From contig JAUNOJ010000011.1 of the NCBI GenBank assembly GCA_030531135.1, forward strand, positions 1-17,255: a DNA stretch of 17,255 nucleotides. Reading direction: 5' to 3'. The notes under the pieces were generated by a model that was given only the letters and a program-made list of their open reading frames with translations, was not told the DNA's origin and made no database searches. The stretch is from Sutterellaceae bacterium (GTDB lineage Bacteria > Pseudomonadota > Gammaproteobacteria > Burkholderiales > Burkholderiaceae_F). Positions 8,081 through 14,456 of the stretch are shown here, one piece after another. The position numbers and the translations under genes were made by a program. The first letter of the stretch is position 1; every line of letters begins with the position of its first letter.

Positions 8081-8941
8081 ATGCAACGACAATTACGTTT
8101 TACCAAGATGCAGGGAGCGGGCAACGACTTTGTGATGGTCAATGCTTATGCGTCTCCCTTGGATTTGACAGTAGAAGACATCCGATACATTTGCGATCGA
8201 CGTTTCGGCGTAGGGTGCGAGCAGATGCTGGTGGTGGAAAAGTCCGATTTGCCTGATGTGGACTTCAAATATCGCATTTTCAACCAGGATGGCGGCGAAG
8301 TGGAGATGTGCGGTAACGGCGCCCGATGCTTTGCCGTCTTTGTGCGCGACGAAGGGTTGACAGACAAAAAGACGATTCGCTGCGAAACGATGAAAGGCGT
8401 CATTGCACCGACGGTCGAAACTCAAACGTCCGTGACGGTCGATATGGGCGCGCCGCGCTTTAACCCCGAAGAAGTGGGCTTTATTCCGCAAGGTATTGCT
8501 GCTTTAACGCGTGCCGAGGATAAGCTCTATCAAATCAAGGCGGGCGGCGAAGACAACTGGGTGAGCATCGTTTCGATGGGCAATCCCCATGCCGTGAAAC
8601 TCGTGGGCGATGCTGCAGAGGCCGCTGTTGCCGAAATCGGCGCCGATTTTCAAAAGCATCCGGCCTTTCCCCATCAGGTCAATGTCGGCTTTTTGCAAAT
8701 CGTCGATCGCACGCACGTGAAGTTGCGCGTCTTTGAGCGCGGTGTGGGCGAAACCTTGGCTTGCGGCACCGGGGCGTGCGCTGCCGTTGTGGCAGGCATT
8801 CGTCGCGGGGCACTGGACAGTCGCGTGGAAGTCGAGATGGCGGGCGGCCGTTTGACCATTGCTTGGGCGGGCGAAGGTGAGAGCGTCTATTTGACGGGCC
8901 CGGCCGTGATTGTGTTTAAGGGTGAAATGACCTTGCCCTAA
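8081..8941 (+). CDS. dapF: diaminopimelate epimerase
   Basis: DapF is the PLP-independent racemase that converts LL- to meso-diaminopimelate, supplying lysine synthesis and peptidoglycan crosslinks. The 286-residue protein carries the N-terminal GAGNDFVMVN, the first active-site cysteine C77 in MCGNGARCF and the second, C228, in ACGTGACAA. Substrate-binding segments GNPH (167-170) and ERGVGETLACGTGA are present. In the first active-site signature the usual N-x-D-G-S reads N-Q-D-G-G, and GCEQ replaces the usual G[FC]DQ. Both are mild departures, and the cysteine pair is intact. The ATG at 8081 has only a weak TTGAGA upstream. It is the middle gene of a tight plus-strand run. Confidence 0.96.
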   Translation: MQRQLRFTKMQGAGNDFVMVNAYASPLDLTVEDIRYICDRRFGVGCEQMLVVEKSDLPDVDFKYRIFNQDGGEVEMCGNGARCFAVFVRDEGLTDKKTIRCETMKGVIAPTVETQTSVTVDMGAPRFNPEEVGFIPQGIAALTRAEDKLYQIKAGGEDNWVSIVSMGNPHAVKLVGDAAEAAVAEIGADFQKHPAFPHQVNVGFLQIVDRTHVKLRVFERGVGETLACGTGACAAVVAGIRRGALDSRVEVEMAGGRLTIAWAGEGESVYLTGPAVIVFKGEMTLP

Positions 8942-8977
8942 GCCGAACAAACAGATTCGAATTGAGAGAGAACGGAA

Positions 8978-10189
8978 ATGATTGATGTTGTTTTGAAAAA
9001 AGGTAAAGAGCGCAGCCTGCTGCGCCGCCACCCCTGGGTGTATGACACGGCTGTGGCGCGCGTGACGGGTAAACCCGCTTTGGGCGAAACCGTTCGTGTG
9101 GTTTCGTTTGACGGACGCGCTTTGGGCACGGGCGCTTATTCGCCGGCTTCGACCCTGCGCGTTCGTATGTGGGATTTTGATGCTACGGTCGACGTAGACG
9201 ATCCCGAATTTTTAGAGCGTCGCTTGGCCCACGCCGTCAAAGCGCGAGACTTTTTGCTTGAACGCACCGATGCCCGTCGTTTGGTGTTCGGCGAAGCCGA
9301 CGGCATTCCCGGTTTGATTGTGGACAGTTACGGCGATTGGCTTGTGACACAGTTTCAAAGTGCCGGTGCCGAAGCCAAGCGCGATCTGATTGCCAAGAGC
9401 CTGATGAAAATTACCGGCGCGCGCGGCATTTTCGATCGCTCGGACGCAGCCACGCGACAACGCGAAGGTTTACAGATGCGTACCGGCGTTTTGGCCGGGG
9501 ATGAGCCGCCCGCACTGATCGAAGTCGTTGAAGACGGCGTGAAGTACGGTGTCGATGTGCGCCTCGGTCACAAGACGGGCTTTTACGTCGATCAGCGCGA
9601 AAGCCGATTGTCCGCTCAAAAGATTGCCCAAGAATTCCGCCGTCAGACCGGGCGCGGTTTGCGAGCCTTGAATTGCTTTTGCTACACCGGCGGCTTTTCA
9701 CTCGCGTTGATGAAGGGCGGCGCCGACGAAGTGGTGAGCGTGGACAGTTCTGCCGAGGCTTTGGCACGCGCCAGGGCCAATGCCGAATTAAACGGTTTTG
9801 ATTTGTCTCGCATGACGTTTAAAGAAGCCGACGTGTTCGGATTTTTGCGCGAGCAGCGCGAGGCGGGCGAAACCTACGACTTGGTGATTCTTGATCCTCC
9901 GAAGTTTGCCTCGAGTCACTATCACGTCGAACGTGCGGCTCGTGCTTACAAGGACATCAATTTGAACGGTATGCGCTTGCTGCGCGCAGGCGGCCATCTT
10001 CTGAGCTTTTCGTGTTCGGGCGCCATTGATGTGGATCTTTTCCAAAAGATTTTGGCCGGTGCCGTGTTTGACGCAGGCCGCACCGCATGGGCCGTGGAGC
10101 GCTTCGGTGCCGGGTTCGATCACCCCCTCCTGATGACTTATCCCGAAGGCGAGTACTTAAAGGGCTTGCACTTGCTCATGCGAGACTAA
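8978..10189 (+). CDS. rlmI: 23S rRNA (cytosine-5)-methyltransferase, RlmI-like
   Basis: This is a class I SAM-dependent RNA methyltransferase of the RlmI/YccW type, which in E. coli methylates C1962 of 23S rRNA. At 403 residues it is close to the E. coli length (396). It has an N-terminal PUA-like domain (about 1-75), the family motif TGFYVDQR (200-207), the SAM-binding loop NCFCYTGGFS (232-241), the acidic strand end SVDSS (254-258), DPPKF (306-310) and the catalytic-cysteine region SFSCSGA (343-349). The ATG at 8978 is preceded by GAGAG about eight bases upstream. It lies 36 bases after dapF with no hairpin between, so co-transcription is likely. A strong terminator follows. Related methyltransferases of unknown target exist, so the exact site is inferred. 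Confidence 0.87.
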   Translation: MIDVVLKKGKERSLLRRHPWVYDTAVARVTGKPALGETVRVVSFDGRALGTGAYSPASTLRVRMWDFDATVDVDDPEFLERRLAHAVKARDFLLERTDARRLVFGEADGIPGLIVDSYGDWLVTQFQSAGAEAKRDLIAKSLMKITGARGIFDRSDAATRQREGLQMRTGVLAGDEPPALIEVVEDGVKYGVDVRLGHKTGFYVDQRESRLSAQKIAQEFRRQTGRGLRALNCFCYTGGFSLALMKGGADEVVSVDSSAEALARARANAELNGFDLSRMTFKEADVFGFLREQREAGETYDLVILDPPKFASSHYHVERAARAYKDINLNGMRLLRAGGHLLSFSCSGAIDVDLFQKILAGAVFDAGRTAWAVERFGAGFDHPLLMTYPEGEYLKGLHLLMRD

Positions 10190-10192
10190 AAT
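10166..10192 (+). promoter_or_regulatory. tentative promoter for the COG0523 GTPase gene, at the end of rlmI
   Basis: TTGCAC (10166-10171) and TAAAAT (10187-10192) resemble sigma-70 elements, but the spacer is only 15 bases. The pair straddles the rlmI stop codon. If active, the transcript would start near 10199 and run straight into the terminator-like hairpin at 10210. This is offered because no promoter can fit between that hairpin and the next start codon. Confidence 0.25.
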
Positions 10193-10209
10193 ACGCACCA
10201 AACAAACTT

Positions 10210-10252
10210 TGCAGAAACTTTCGCAGAGCTTTGCGGAAGTTTTTGCATTTTT
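10210..10252 (+). terminator. strong intrinsic terminator after rlmI
   Basis: The arms TGCAGAAACTTTCGCA (10210-10225) and TGCGGAAGTTTTTGCA (10232-10247) pair along all 16 positions, with two G-U pairs, around the loop GAGCTT. TTTTT (10248-10252) follows. It ends the acyltransferase-dapF-rlmI run. It is only 15 bases upstream of the next start codon, so it may also act as an attenuator for that gene. Confidence 0.88.
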
Positions 10253-10267
10253 AGGACTGAACAGAAA

Positions 10268-11278
10268 ATGACGGAAAATTTTGATCCCTCGATGCCTGAA
10301 CCCGATATTCCCGTGACCGTTTTGACGGGCTTTTTGGGTGCCGGCAAGACCACGTTGTTAAACCGCATTCTGCAAGAAAACCACAATCACAAGATTGCCG
10401 TGATTGAAAATGAATTCGGTCAGGAAGATATCGATAGCGATCTCTTGGTACAAAGCAAGGCCGAGCAGATCGTCACGATGAATAACGGCTGCATCTGTTG
10501 CACGATTCGCGGCGACCTTTCCCGCATCTTGACCGATTTGAGAATCAAGCGCGATCGCGGCGAAATTTCTTTCGACCGCGTGGTGATCGAAACCACGGGT
10601 GTGGCCAATCCGGGGCCCGTGTGTCAGACGTTTTTTATGGATGATGCCGTTGCAGCCTTTTATCGCTTGGACGGTGTGGTGACCTTGGTTGACGCCAAGC
10701 ACGCAAATGACACCTTGGATAAAGAGCCCGAAGCCAAGGATCAGGTGGCTTTTGCCGACAAGATCTTCATTTCCAAGAAAGACTTGGTGACCGACGAAGA
10801 ATACGAAGATTTGAAGGCCCGTCTGATTGCCATCAATCCGCGTGCCGCCATCGAACCGGTTCACATGGGCGAAGTGGCCGTCGATAAGGTCTTGGATATC
10901 TACGGCTTTAACATGAACGATATTCTCGATGTCGATCCTGCCTTCTTGACCGGGGCGCATCACCATCGTCATCACGAAGACGACGTTTCGGCGTTTCTCT
11001 TTACGTCGGATAAGCCTTTTGATGCGCCGCGCTTTGAGCAATATATTCAAAGTTTGGTCGCCGTTTACGGGCAAGACATGTTGCGCTATAAGGGTGTGCT
11101 CTATTTGAAGGGCACCGATCGCCGTTGTGTTATTCAGGGTGTGCACATGATTTTCAGTGCAGATGTTTTGGGACCCTGGGGCGAGAAAAAGCCCGAAAAC
11201 CGCATTGTGATCATCGGTCGCAAGCTGCCCAAGGAAGCGATTTTGAAGGGCTTTGAGACCTGTTTGGTCGAAAGTTAG
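10268..11278 (+). CDS. COG0523 (CobW/YjiA-like) GTPase, putative metal chaperone
   Basis: The protein is a G3E-family P-loop GTPase of the COG0523 group, whose members deliver or sense metals such as zinc or cobalt in the cytoplasm. In 336 residues it shows the Walker A motif GFLGAGKTT (21-29), the metal-binding CXCC motif in NGCICCTIRGDL (CICC at 75-78), the switch motif ETTG (108-111), SKKD as a G4-like motif (169-172), a histidine-rich patch HHHRHH (231-236) and the C-terminal CobW domain (about 237-332). The ATG at 10268 has AGGA 12 bases upstream, just after a terminator. It precedes dksA, a common Burkholderiales arrangement. No cobalamin genes are nearby, so a role in cobalamin synthesis is unlikely, and the metal cannot be assigned from sequence. 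I see no Zur-like palindrome upstream. Confidence 0.9.
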   Translation: MTENFDPSMPEPDIPVTVLTGFLGAGKTTLLNRILQENHNHKIAVIENEFGQEDIDSDLLVQSKAEQIVTMNNGCICCTIRGDLSRILTDLRIKRDRGEISFDRVVIETTGVANPGPVCQTFFMDDAVAAFYRLDGVVTLVDAKHANDTLDKEPEAKDQVAFADKIFISKKDLVTDEEYEDLKARLIAINPRAAIEPVHMGEVAVDKVLDIYGFNMNDILDVDPAFLTGAHHHRHHEDDVSAFLFTSDKPFDAPRFEQYIQSLVAVYGQDMLRYKGVLYLKGTDRRCVIQGVHMIFSADVLGPWGEKKPENRIVIIGRKLPKEAILKGFETCLVES

Positions 11279-11296
11279 ATCTGTCTTTGCAACAAA

Positions 11297-11348
11297 ATTG
11301 GCAAAAAGTAACACTTTATTTGAAATGACGGGAAAGCATTGGCAAAAA
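11297..11348 (+). repeat. 11-base direct repeat upstream of the dksA promoter
   Basis: ATTGGCAAAAA occurs exactly at 11297-11307 and again at 11338-11348. The two copies are offset by 41 bases, close to four helical turns. Both lie in the AT-rich stretch between the COG0523 GTPase gene and the candidate dksA promoter. They could be regulator sites or simply A-tract DNA. Confidence 0.5.
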
Positions 11349-11372
11349 AGTTTAAAAAATTGTTGATTTTGC

Positions 11373-11410
11373 TGTAAAAATTTAGGGGATTTGTGCTATT
11401 GTGAGCGCCC
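11373..11410 (+). promoter_or_regulatory. candidate dksA promoter with extended -10 and GC-rich discriminator
   Basis: TGCTATTGT (11394-11402) fits an extended -10 element (TG, one base, then TATTGT, four of six matches). The -35 region about 17-18 bases upstream is poor (TGTAAA, 11373-11378), as is common with extended -10 promoters. The bases between the -10 element and the expected start, GAGCGCCC (11403-11410), form a GC-rich discriminator, the hallmark of promoters inhibited by DksA and ppGpp. The predicted leader is about 100 bases. Confidence 0.45.
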
Positions 11411-11419
11411 TAAGAAAAC

Positions 11420-11498
11420 CGTACCTCGTAAGAGATACGATTTTGTCATCCATGAGAATTGATGATCGGGTGCATATGGATTCCCGATTTTCTCTTTT
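11420..11498 (+). promoter_or_regulatory. structured dksA leader with terminator-like hairpin
   Basis: Two hairpins lie in the dksA 5' leader. The first (11420-11439) pairs CGTA/TACG and CTC/GAG around a GTAA tetraloop with one mismatch. The second pairs ATCGGG (11465-11470) with CCCGAT (11483-11488) and is followed by TTTCTCTTTT, giving terminator geometry ending 15 bases before the ATG. ATCCAT (11448-11453) is an exact complement of ATGGAT (11476-11481), which lies in the loop of the second hairpin. A competing structure is therefore possible. Confidence 0.5.
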
Positions 11499-11513
11499 AT
11501 TAAAAGTCACGTT

Positions 11514-11933
11514 ATGGCAACTAAGAAAATTTTGACTGAGCAAGAACTGTTGGCGATGCCTGAAAAGGATTACATGAACGATCGTCAAATGGAGTTCTTC
11601 CGCGACCGCCTTTCTGCCATGGAAGCGGAGTTGCGCAGCAATGCCGGTCAGACGACCGAGAATTTGCGCGAAACGACTGTTGTTCCCGATCCTGCCGATC
11701 GTGCCACCATTGAAGAAGAACACGCATTGGAATTGCGTACGCGTGATCGCGAACGCAAGCTTTTGAAGAAGGTGCAGTCCGCTATCAAACGTATCGACGA
11801 CGGTGACTACGGTTACTGTGAAGAAACGGGCGAACCCATCGGTGTGGCTCGTCTCTTGGCCCGTCCCACGGCAACGCTTTGCTTGGAAGCGCAGGAACGT
11901 CGCGAAATCAAGCAGAAGATGTTCGGAGACTAA
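11514..11933 (+). CDS. dksA: RNA polymerase-binding transcription factor DksA, reduced-cysteine type
   Basis: DksA enters the RNA polymerase secondary channel and works with ppGpp in the stringent response. The 139-residue protein has the helical N-terminus, the coiled coil (about 22-95) with the tip motif DPADRA (59-64) that carries the conserved D-x-x-D-x-A residues, and the C-terminal globular segment. The zinc-finger site is incomplete: the pattern is C102-x2-T105-x17-C123-x2-A126, so only the first cysteine of each CxxC pair remains. Classical DksA has four cysteines; reduced-cysteine forms are known, such as the zinc-independent DksA2 of Pseudomonas, and I believe they are common as the main DksA of Betaproteobacteria. 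The ATG at 11514 lacks a recognisable Shine-Dalgarno sequence. It sits between a COG0523 GTPase and hslV. Confidence 0.95.
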   Translation: MATKKILTEQELLAMPEKDYMNDRQMEFFRDRLSAMEAELRSNAGQTTENLRETTVVPDPADRATIEEEHALELRTRDRERKLLKKVQSAIKRIDDGDYGYCEETGEPIGVARLLARPTATLCLEAQERREIKQKMFGD

Positions 11934-12024
11934 TTCTCTAAACGTTTTTCAACCTCAAAATCCGACGATCACCTTTGGATTGTCAGGGCGAGTGCGCCTT
12001 TGGAAAATGAGGTCACAGTCGATA

Positions 12025-12071
12025 CCCCGTCGAAGTGCTACGTGTCGTAGTGCGATATTCGGCGGGGTTTT
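12025..12071 (+). terminator. intrinsic terminator downstream of dksA
   Basis: CCCCGTCGAA (12025-12034) pairs with TTCGGCGGGG (12058-12067) over ten positions with one G-U pair. An inner CTACG (12038-12042) / CGTAG (12046-12050) hairpin sits inside. TTTTCGCATTTTT follows. It lies 91 bases after the dksA stop and separates dksA from hslVU. I see nothing else convincing in the dksA-terminator interval. Confidence 0.85.
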
Positions 12072-12110
12072 CGCATTTTTCCGATTCGCAGAATTAAGCC
12101 GTTGTCAGCC

Positions 12111-12183
12111 TTGCAATATCTTTTTGCAAAGACACACTAAAGAGTGCGCAAAAATCCTTTCTTTTTTCCTCAGACTTGCGCAC
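12111..12183 (+). promoter_or_regulatory. inverted repeats in the hslV upstream region
   Basis: Two structures lie upstream of hslV. TTGCAA occurs twice (12111-12116 and 12124-12129); each copy is self-complementary and they can pair around a 7-base loop. GTGCGCAA (12144-12151) and TTGCGCAC (12176-12183) form a perfect 8-bp inverted repeat around 24 bases that are mostly pyrimidine, ending 42 bases before the start codon. They may be 5' UTR stems or a binding site. No clear sigma-32 promoter (CTTGAA with CCCCAT) is visible here. Confidence 0.4.
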
Positions 12184-12225
12184 AATTCTCCTCTCACTGA
12201 GTAGACCATCTTTTTTTAGACTGAT

Positions 12226-12780
12226 ATGGAACAATTTCACGGAACCACCATCGTTTGTGTACGTCGAGGTCAGACGGTCGCCATGGGCGGCGACGGTCAA
12301 GTGACGCTTGGCAACGTCGTTTTCAAGGGCACGGCACGCAAGGTGCGTCGCGTTTATCACGGCAAGATTCTTGTGGGTTTTGCGGGTGCTACGGCTGACG
12401 CTTTCACTCTGGTCGAGCGCTTTGAAGGTATGCTCGAAAAACACTCGGGCATTTTGATGCGCGCGGCAGTAGAACTTGCCAAGTTGTGGCGCACCGACCG
12501 CGCTTTGAGACACTTGGAAGCCATGATGATCGTGGCCGATAAAGAGAGCACGCTTATTTTGTCGGGTAACGGTGACGTGATCGAACCCGAAGGCGGCATT
12601 GCCGCCATCGGCTCGGGCGGCAACTATGCCTTGTCGGCCGCACGCGCCTTAGTGGAGCACACCCAAATGGATGCCGAAGCCGTCACGCGTGCCGCATTGA
12701 AAATTGCGGGCGACCTGTGCATCTACACCAATCAGAATCACACGATCGAAGTGATCGGTGAAACCGGTGTTGCCGCTTAA
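12226..12780 (+). CDS. hslV: ATP-dependent protease subunit HslV (ClpQ)
   Basis: HslV is the proteasome-like threonine peptidase of the HslUV complex, a double hexamer that degrades regulatory and misfolded proteins in the cytoplasm. In this 184-residue protein a six-residue propeptide MEQFHG precedes the catalytic threonine T7 of TTIVCVRR, so maturation must expose T7. Family blocks [52 protein letters not shown] and GDLCIYTN are all in place. The ATG at 12226 gives the propeptide length typical of Betaproteobacteria, although no Shine-Dalgarno sequence is visible. hslU follows after 42 bases. The pair lies between the dksA terminator and a strong terminator at 14222, so it is its own transcription unit. 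Confidence 0.97.
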   Translation: MEQFHGTTIVCVRRGQTVAMGGDGQVTLGNVVFKGTARKVRRVYHGKILVGFAGATADAFTLVERFEGMLEKHSGILMRAAVELAKLWRTDRALRHLEAMMIVADKESTLILSGNGDVIEPEGGIAAIGSGGNYALSAARALVEHTQMDAEAVTRAALKIAGDLCIYTNQNHTIEVIGETGVAA

Positions 12781-12822
12781 TACAACAAAAAGAAAACAAC
12801 AGTTGAAGTAGGAATCAAAGCT

Positions 12823-14190
12823 GTGGATATTTTGACCAATCAATCGCCTTCGATGATGACGCCGCGCGAAATCGTGAGCGAACTCGACAAGTTTATTGTG
12901 GGCCAAGCCGACGCCAAGCGCGCCGTGGCCGTGGCATTGCGCAACCGTTGGAGACGCTCCAAGGTGGCAGAACCCTTGCACTCGGAAATTACGCCCAAGA
13001 ACATTTTGATGATCGGACCCACGGGTGTGGGCAAAACCGAAATTGCGCGACGTCTCGCGAAGTTGACCGATGCGCCTTTTGTTAAGACCGAAGCCACCAA
13101 ATTTACCGAAGTGGGCTATGTGGGCCGCAACGTCGAATCCATCATTCGCGACTTGATGGAGTCCGGCATGAAGCTCATGCAGGATAAGCAGAAAAAGAAG
13201 GTGAGAACGCAGGCCGTGGAAGCTGCCCAAGAGCGCGTTCTGGACTTGCTCCTGCCGCCCGCAACACCTGCTCCCGTCGCCGAAGGTCAGGAACCCGTGA
13301 AGCCCGAAGAAAGCGTGGCTCGTCGCCGTTTCCGTGAGGACTTGCGTAGCGGTCGTTTGGACGACAAGGTCGTTGAAGCCGAAGTGCCGAGTGCTGTTTC
13401 CGCCATTAACGTCATCGGTCCCGAAGGCATGGACAACCTTGAAAATCAGTTGCAGGGTCTCTTTGATTCGATTAACAAACATCAGCGCGTCAAAAAGCGC
13501 ATGAAGATTAAAGAAGTCTTGGAGCTTTACACCGACGAAGAAGCCGAAAAGATGGTCGATATGGACGATTGCACGCGCGCTGCGATCGACAACGTCGAAA
13601 ACAACGGCATCGTCTTTATCGACGAAATCGACAAGATCGCCCGAGGCGGTACGGAAACGTCGGGCGCCGACGTCTCTCGCGAAGGCGTGCAGCGAGACCT
13701 TTTGCCTTTGATCGAAGGCACGTCGGTCAAAACCAAGTACGGGTGGGTCAAAACCGATCACATCCTCTTTATCTGCTCGGGGGCTTTCCACTTGTCCAAG
13801 CCTTCGGACTTGGTGCCCGAACTCCAAGGTCGCTTGCCGATTCGTGTGGAATTAAAGAGTTTGACGTGTGAAGACTTCGAGCGCATTTTGACTTCGACCG
13901 ACGCTTCCATCGTCAAGCAATACCAAGCTTTGATGGCCGCCGACGGTGCCGAAATCTCGTTTACCGAAGACGCGATCAAAGCCATTGCCCGCTATGCGTT
14001 TGAAGTCAATGAACGCACCGAAAACATCGGTGCGCGACGCTTACATACCGTCATGGAAAAGCTTCTCGAAGAAGTGAGCTTTGATGCGGGTAACCGCGCC
14101 ACGATGGAGGTAGCCATTGACGAAGCTTACGTACAGGCTCGCTTGGGCGAGTTGGCAGGTAACGACGACCTGTCTCGCTACGTTTTGTAG
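12823..14190 (+). CDS. hslU: ATP-dependent protease ATPase subunit HslU (ClpY)
   Basis: HslU is the AAA+ unfoldase that feeds substrates into HslV. The 455-residue protein has [16 protein letters not shown] (13-28), Walker A GPTGVGKT (65-72), the pore loop GYVGR (98-102), an inserted I domain (about 108-245), Walker B VFIDEID (264-270) and the C-terminal tail DDLSRYVL. That tail docks into HslV and activates it. The start is GTG at 12823, supported by AGGA nine bases upstream. The tandem ATGs at 12853 and 12856 would match the shorter E. coli N-terminus but have no Shine-Dalgarno sequence. The I domain is slightly longer than in E. coli, with a proline/alanine/glutamate-rich stretch at about 144-163. 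Confidence 0.97.
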   Translation: MDILTNQSPSMMTPREIVSELDKFIVGQADAKRAVAVALRNRWRRSKVAEPLHSEITPKNILMIGPTGVGKTEIARRLAKLTDAPFVKTEATKFTEVGYVGRNVESIIRDLMESGMKLMQDKQKKKVRTQAVEAAQERVLDLLLPPATPAPVAEGQEPVKPEESVARRRFREDLRSGRLDDKVVEAEVPSAVSAINVIGPEGMDNLENQLQGLFDSINKHQRVKKRMKIKEVLELYTDEEAEKMVDMDDCTRAAIDNVENNGIVFIDEIDKIARGGTETSGADVSREGVQRDLLPLIEGTSVKTKYGWVKTDHILFICSGAFHLSKPSDLVPELQGRLPIRVELKSLTCEDFERILTSTDASIVKQYQALMAADGAEISFTEDAIKAIARYAFEVNERTENIGARRLHTVMEKLLEEVSFDAGNRATMEVAIDEAYVQARLGELAGNDDLSRYVL

Positions 14191-14221
14191 TTGACAAAAT
14201 TCGCCACAAGCGTTTTTCAAA

Positions 14222-14263
14222 GAGCCCGAAAGTCGATCGCAAACTTTCGGGCTCGAAATTTTT
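14222..14263 (+). terminator. intrinsic terminator after hslVU
   Basis: GAGCCCGAAAGT (14222-14233) and ACTTTCGGGCTC (14243-14254) are a perfect 12-bp stem around a 9-base loop. GAAATTTTT follows, with the T-run at 14259-14263. It lies 31 bases after the hslU stop and ends the hslVU transcript. Confidence 0.85.
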
Positions 14264-14363
14264 GTGCCCTAACGCAAGAAATGCGGGATTACTGACAATC
14301 TTTACACCCGATAGAGACTGAAAACCGCTAAGATGATCCGACTTCGCTCATCGGGCGAAAAAA

Positions 14364-14389
14364 TCGCACACAGGGTGCGAGAGTTTTTT
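14364..14389 (+). terminator. terminator-like hairpin in the argB leader
   Basis: TCGCAC (14364-14369) and GTGCGA (14375-14380) form a perfect 6-bp stem around ACAGG. GAG and then six T residues (14384-14389) follow. It is 67 bases upstream of the argB start and more than 100 bases after the hslVU terminator, so it looks like a leader attenuator rather than a second hslU terminator. A short TTCGC (14343-14347) / GCGAA (14355-14359) stem just upstream, and a TTCGAAA/TTTCGAA stem downstream, add further structure. No clear promoter for argB was found in 14264-14456. Confidence 0.55.
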
Positions 14390-14456
14390 GTGTCTGCAAC
14401 TTTTCGAAAAAACTCGGTTTCGAAGGTTGACGACTTTTTGAGGCTAAAACAAAAAA

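Noticed and set aside
10358..11314. Minus-strand open frame of 318 codons opposite the COG0523 GTPase
   Set aside because: It is a shadow of a gene with complete GTPase motifs; the antisense translation has no recognisable domain.
10190..11513. Zur-type zinc operator near the COG0523 GTPase or dksA
   Set aside because: I looked for an AT-rich palindrome of the GTTATA/TATAAC kind and saw none.
12072..12225. Sigma-32 heat-shock promoter for hslVU
   Set aside because: CTTG-containing segments and a GACCATCT resembling the -10 exist, but never at the required 13-17 base spacing.
12649..13827. Long open frame on the minus strand (392 codons) opposite hslV/hslU
   Set aside because: It is antisense to the clearly conserved hslU and hslV frames, its translation resembles no protein family, and it is rich in His, Phe and Val as expected for a shadow of a codon-biased gene.
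14191..14219. Perfect TTGACA just after the hslU stop
   Set aside because: No -10-like hexamer lies 16-18 bases downstream, and the strong hslVU terminator follows at once, so it is unlikely to be a working promoter.
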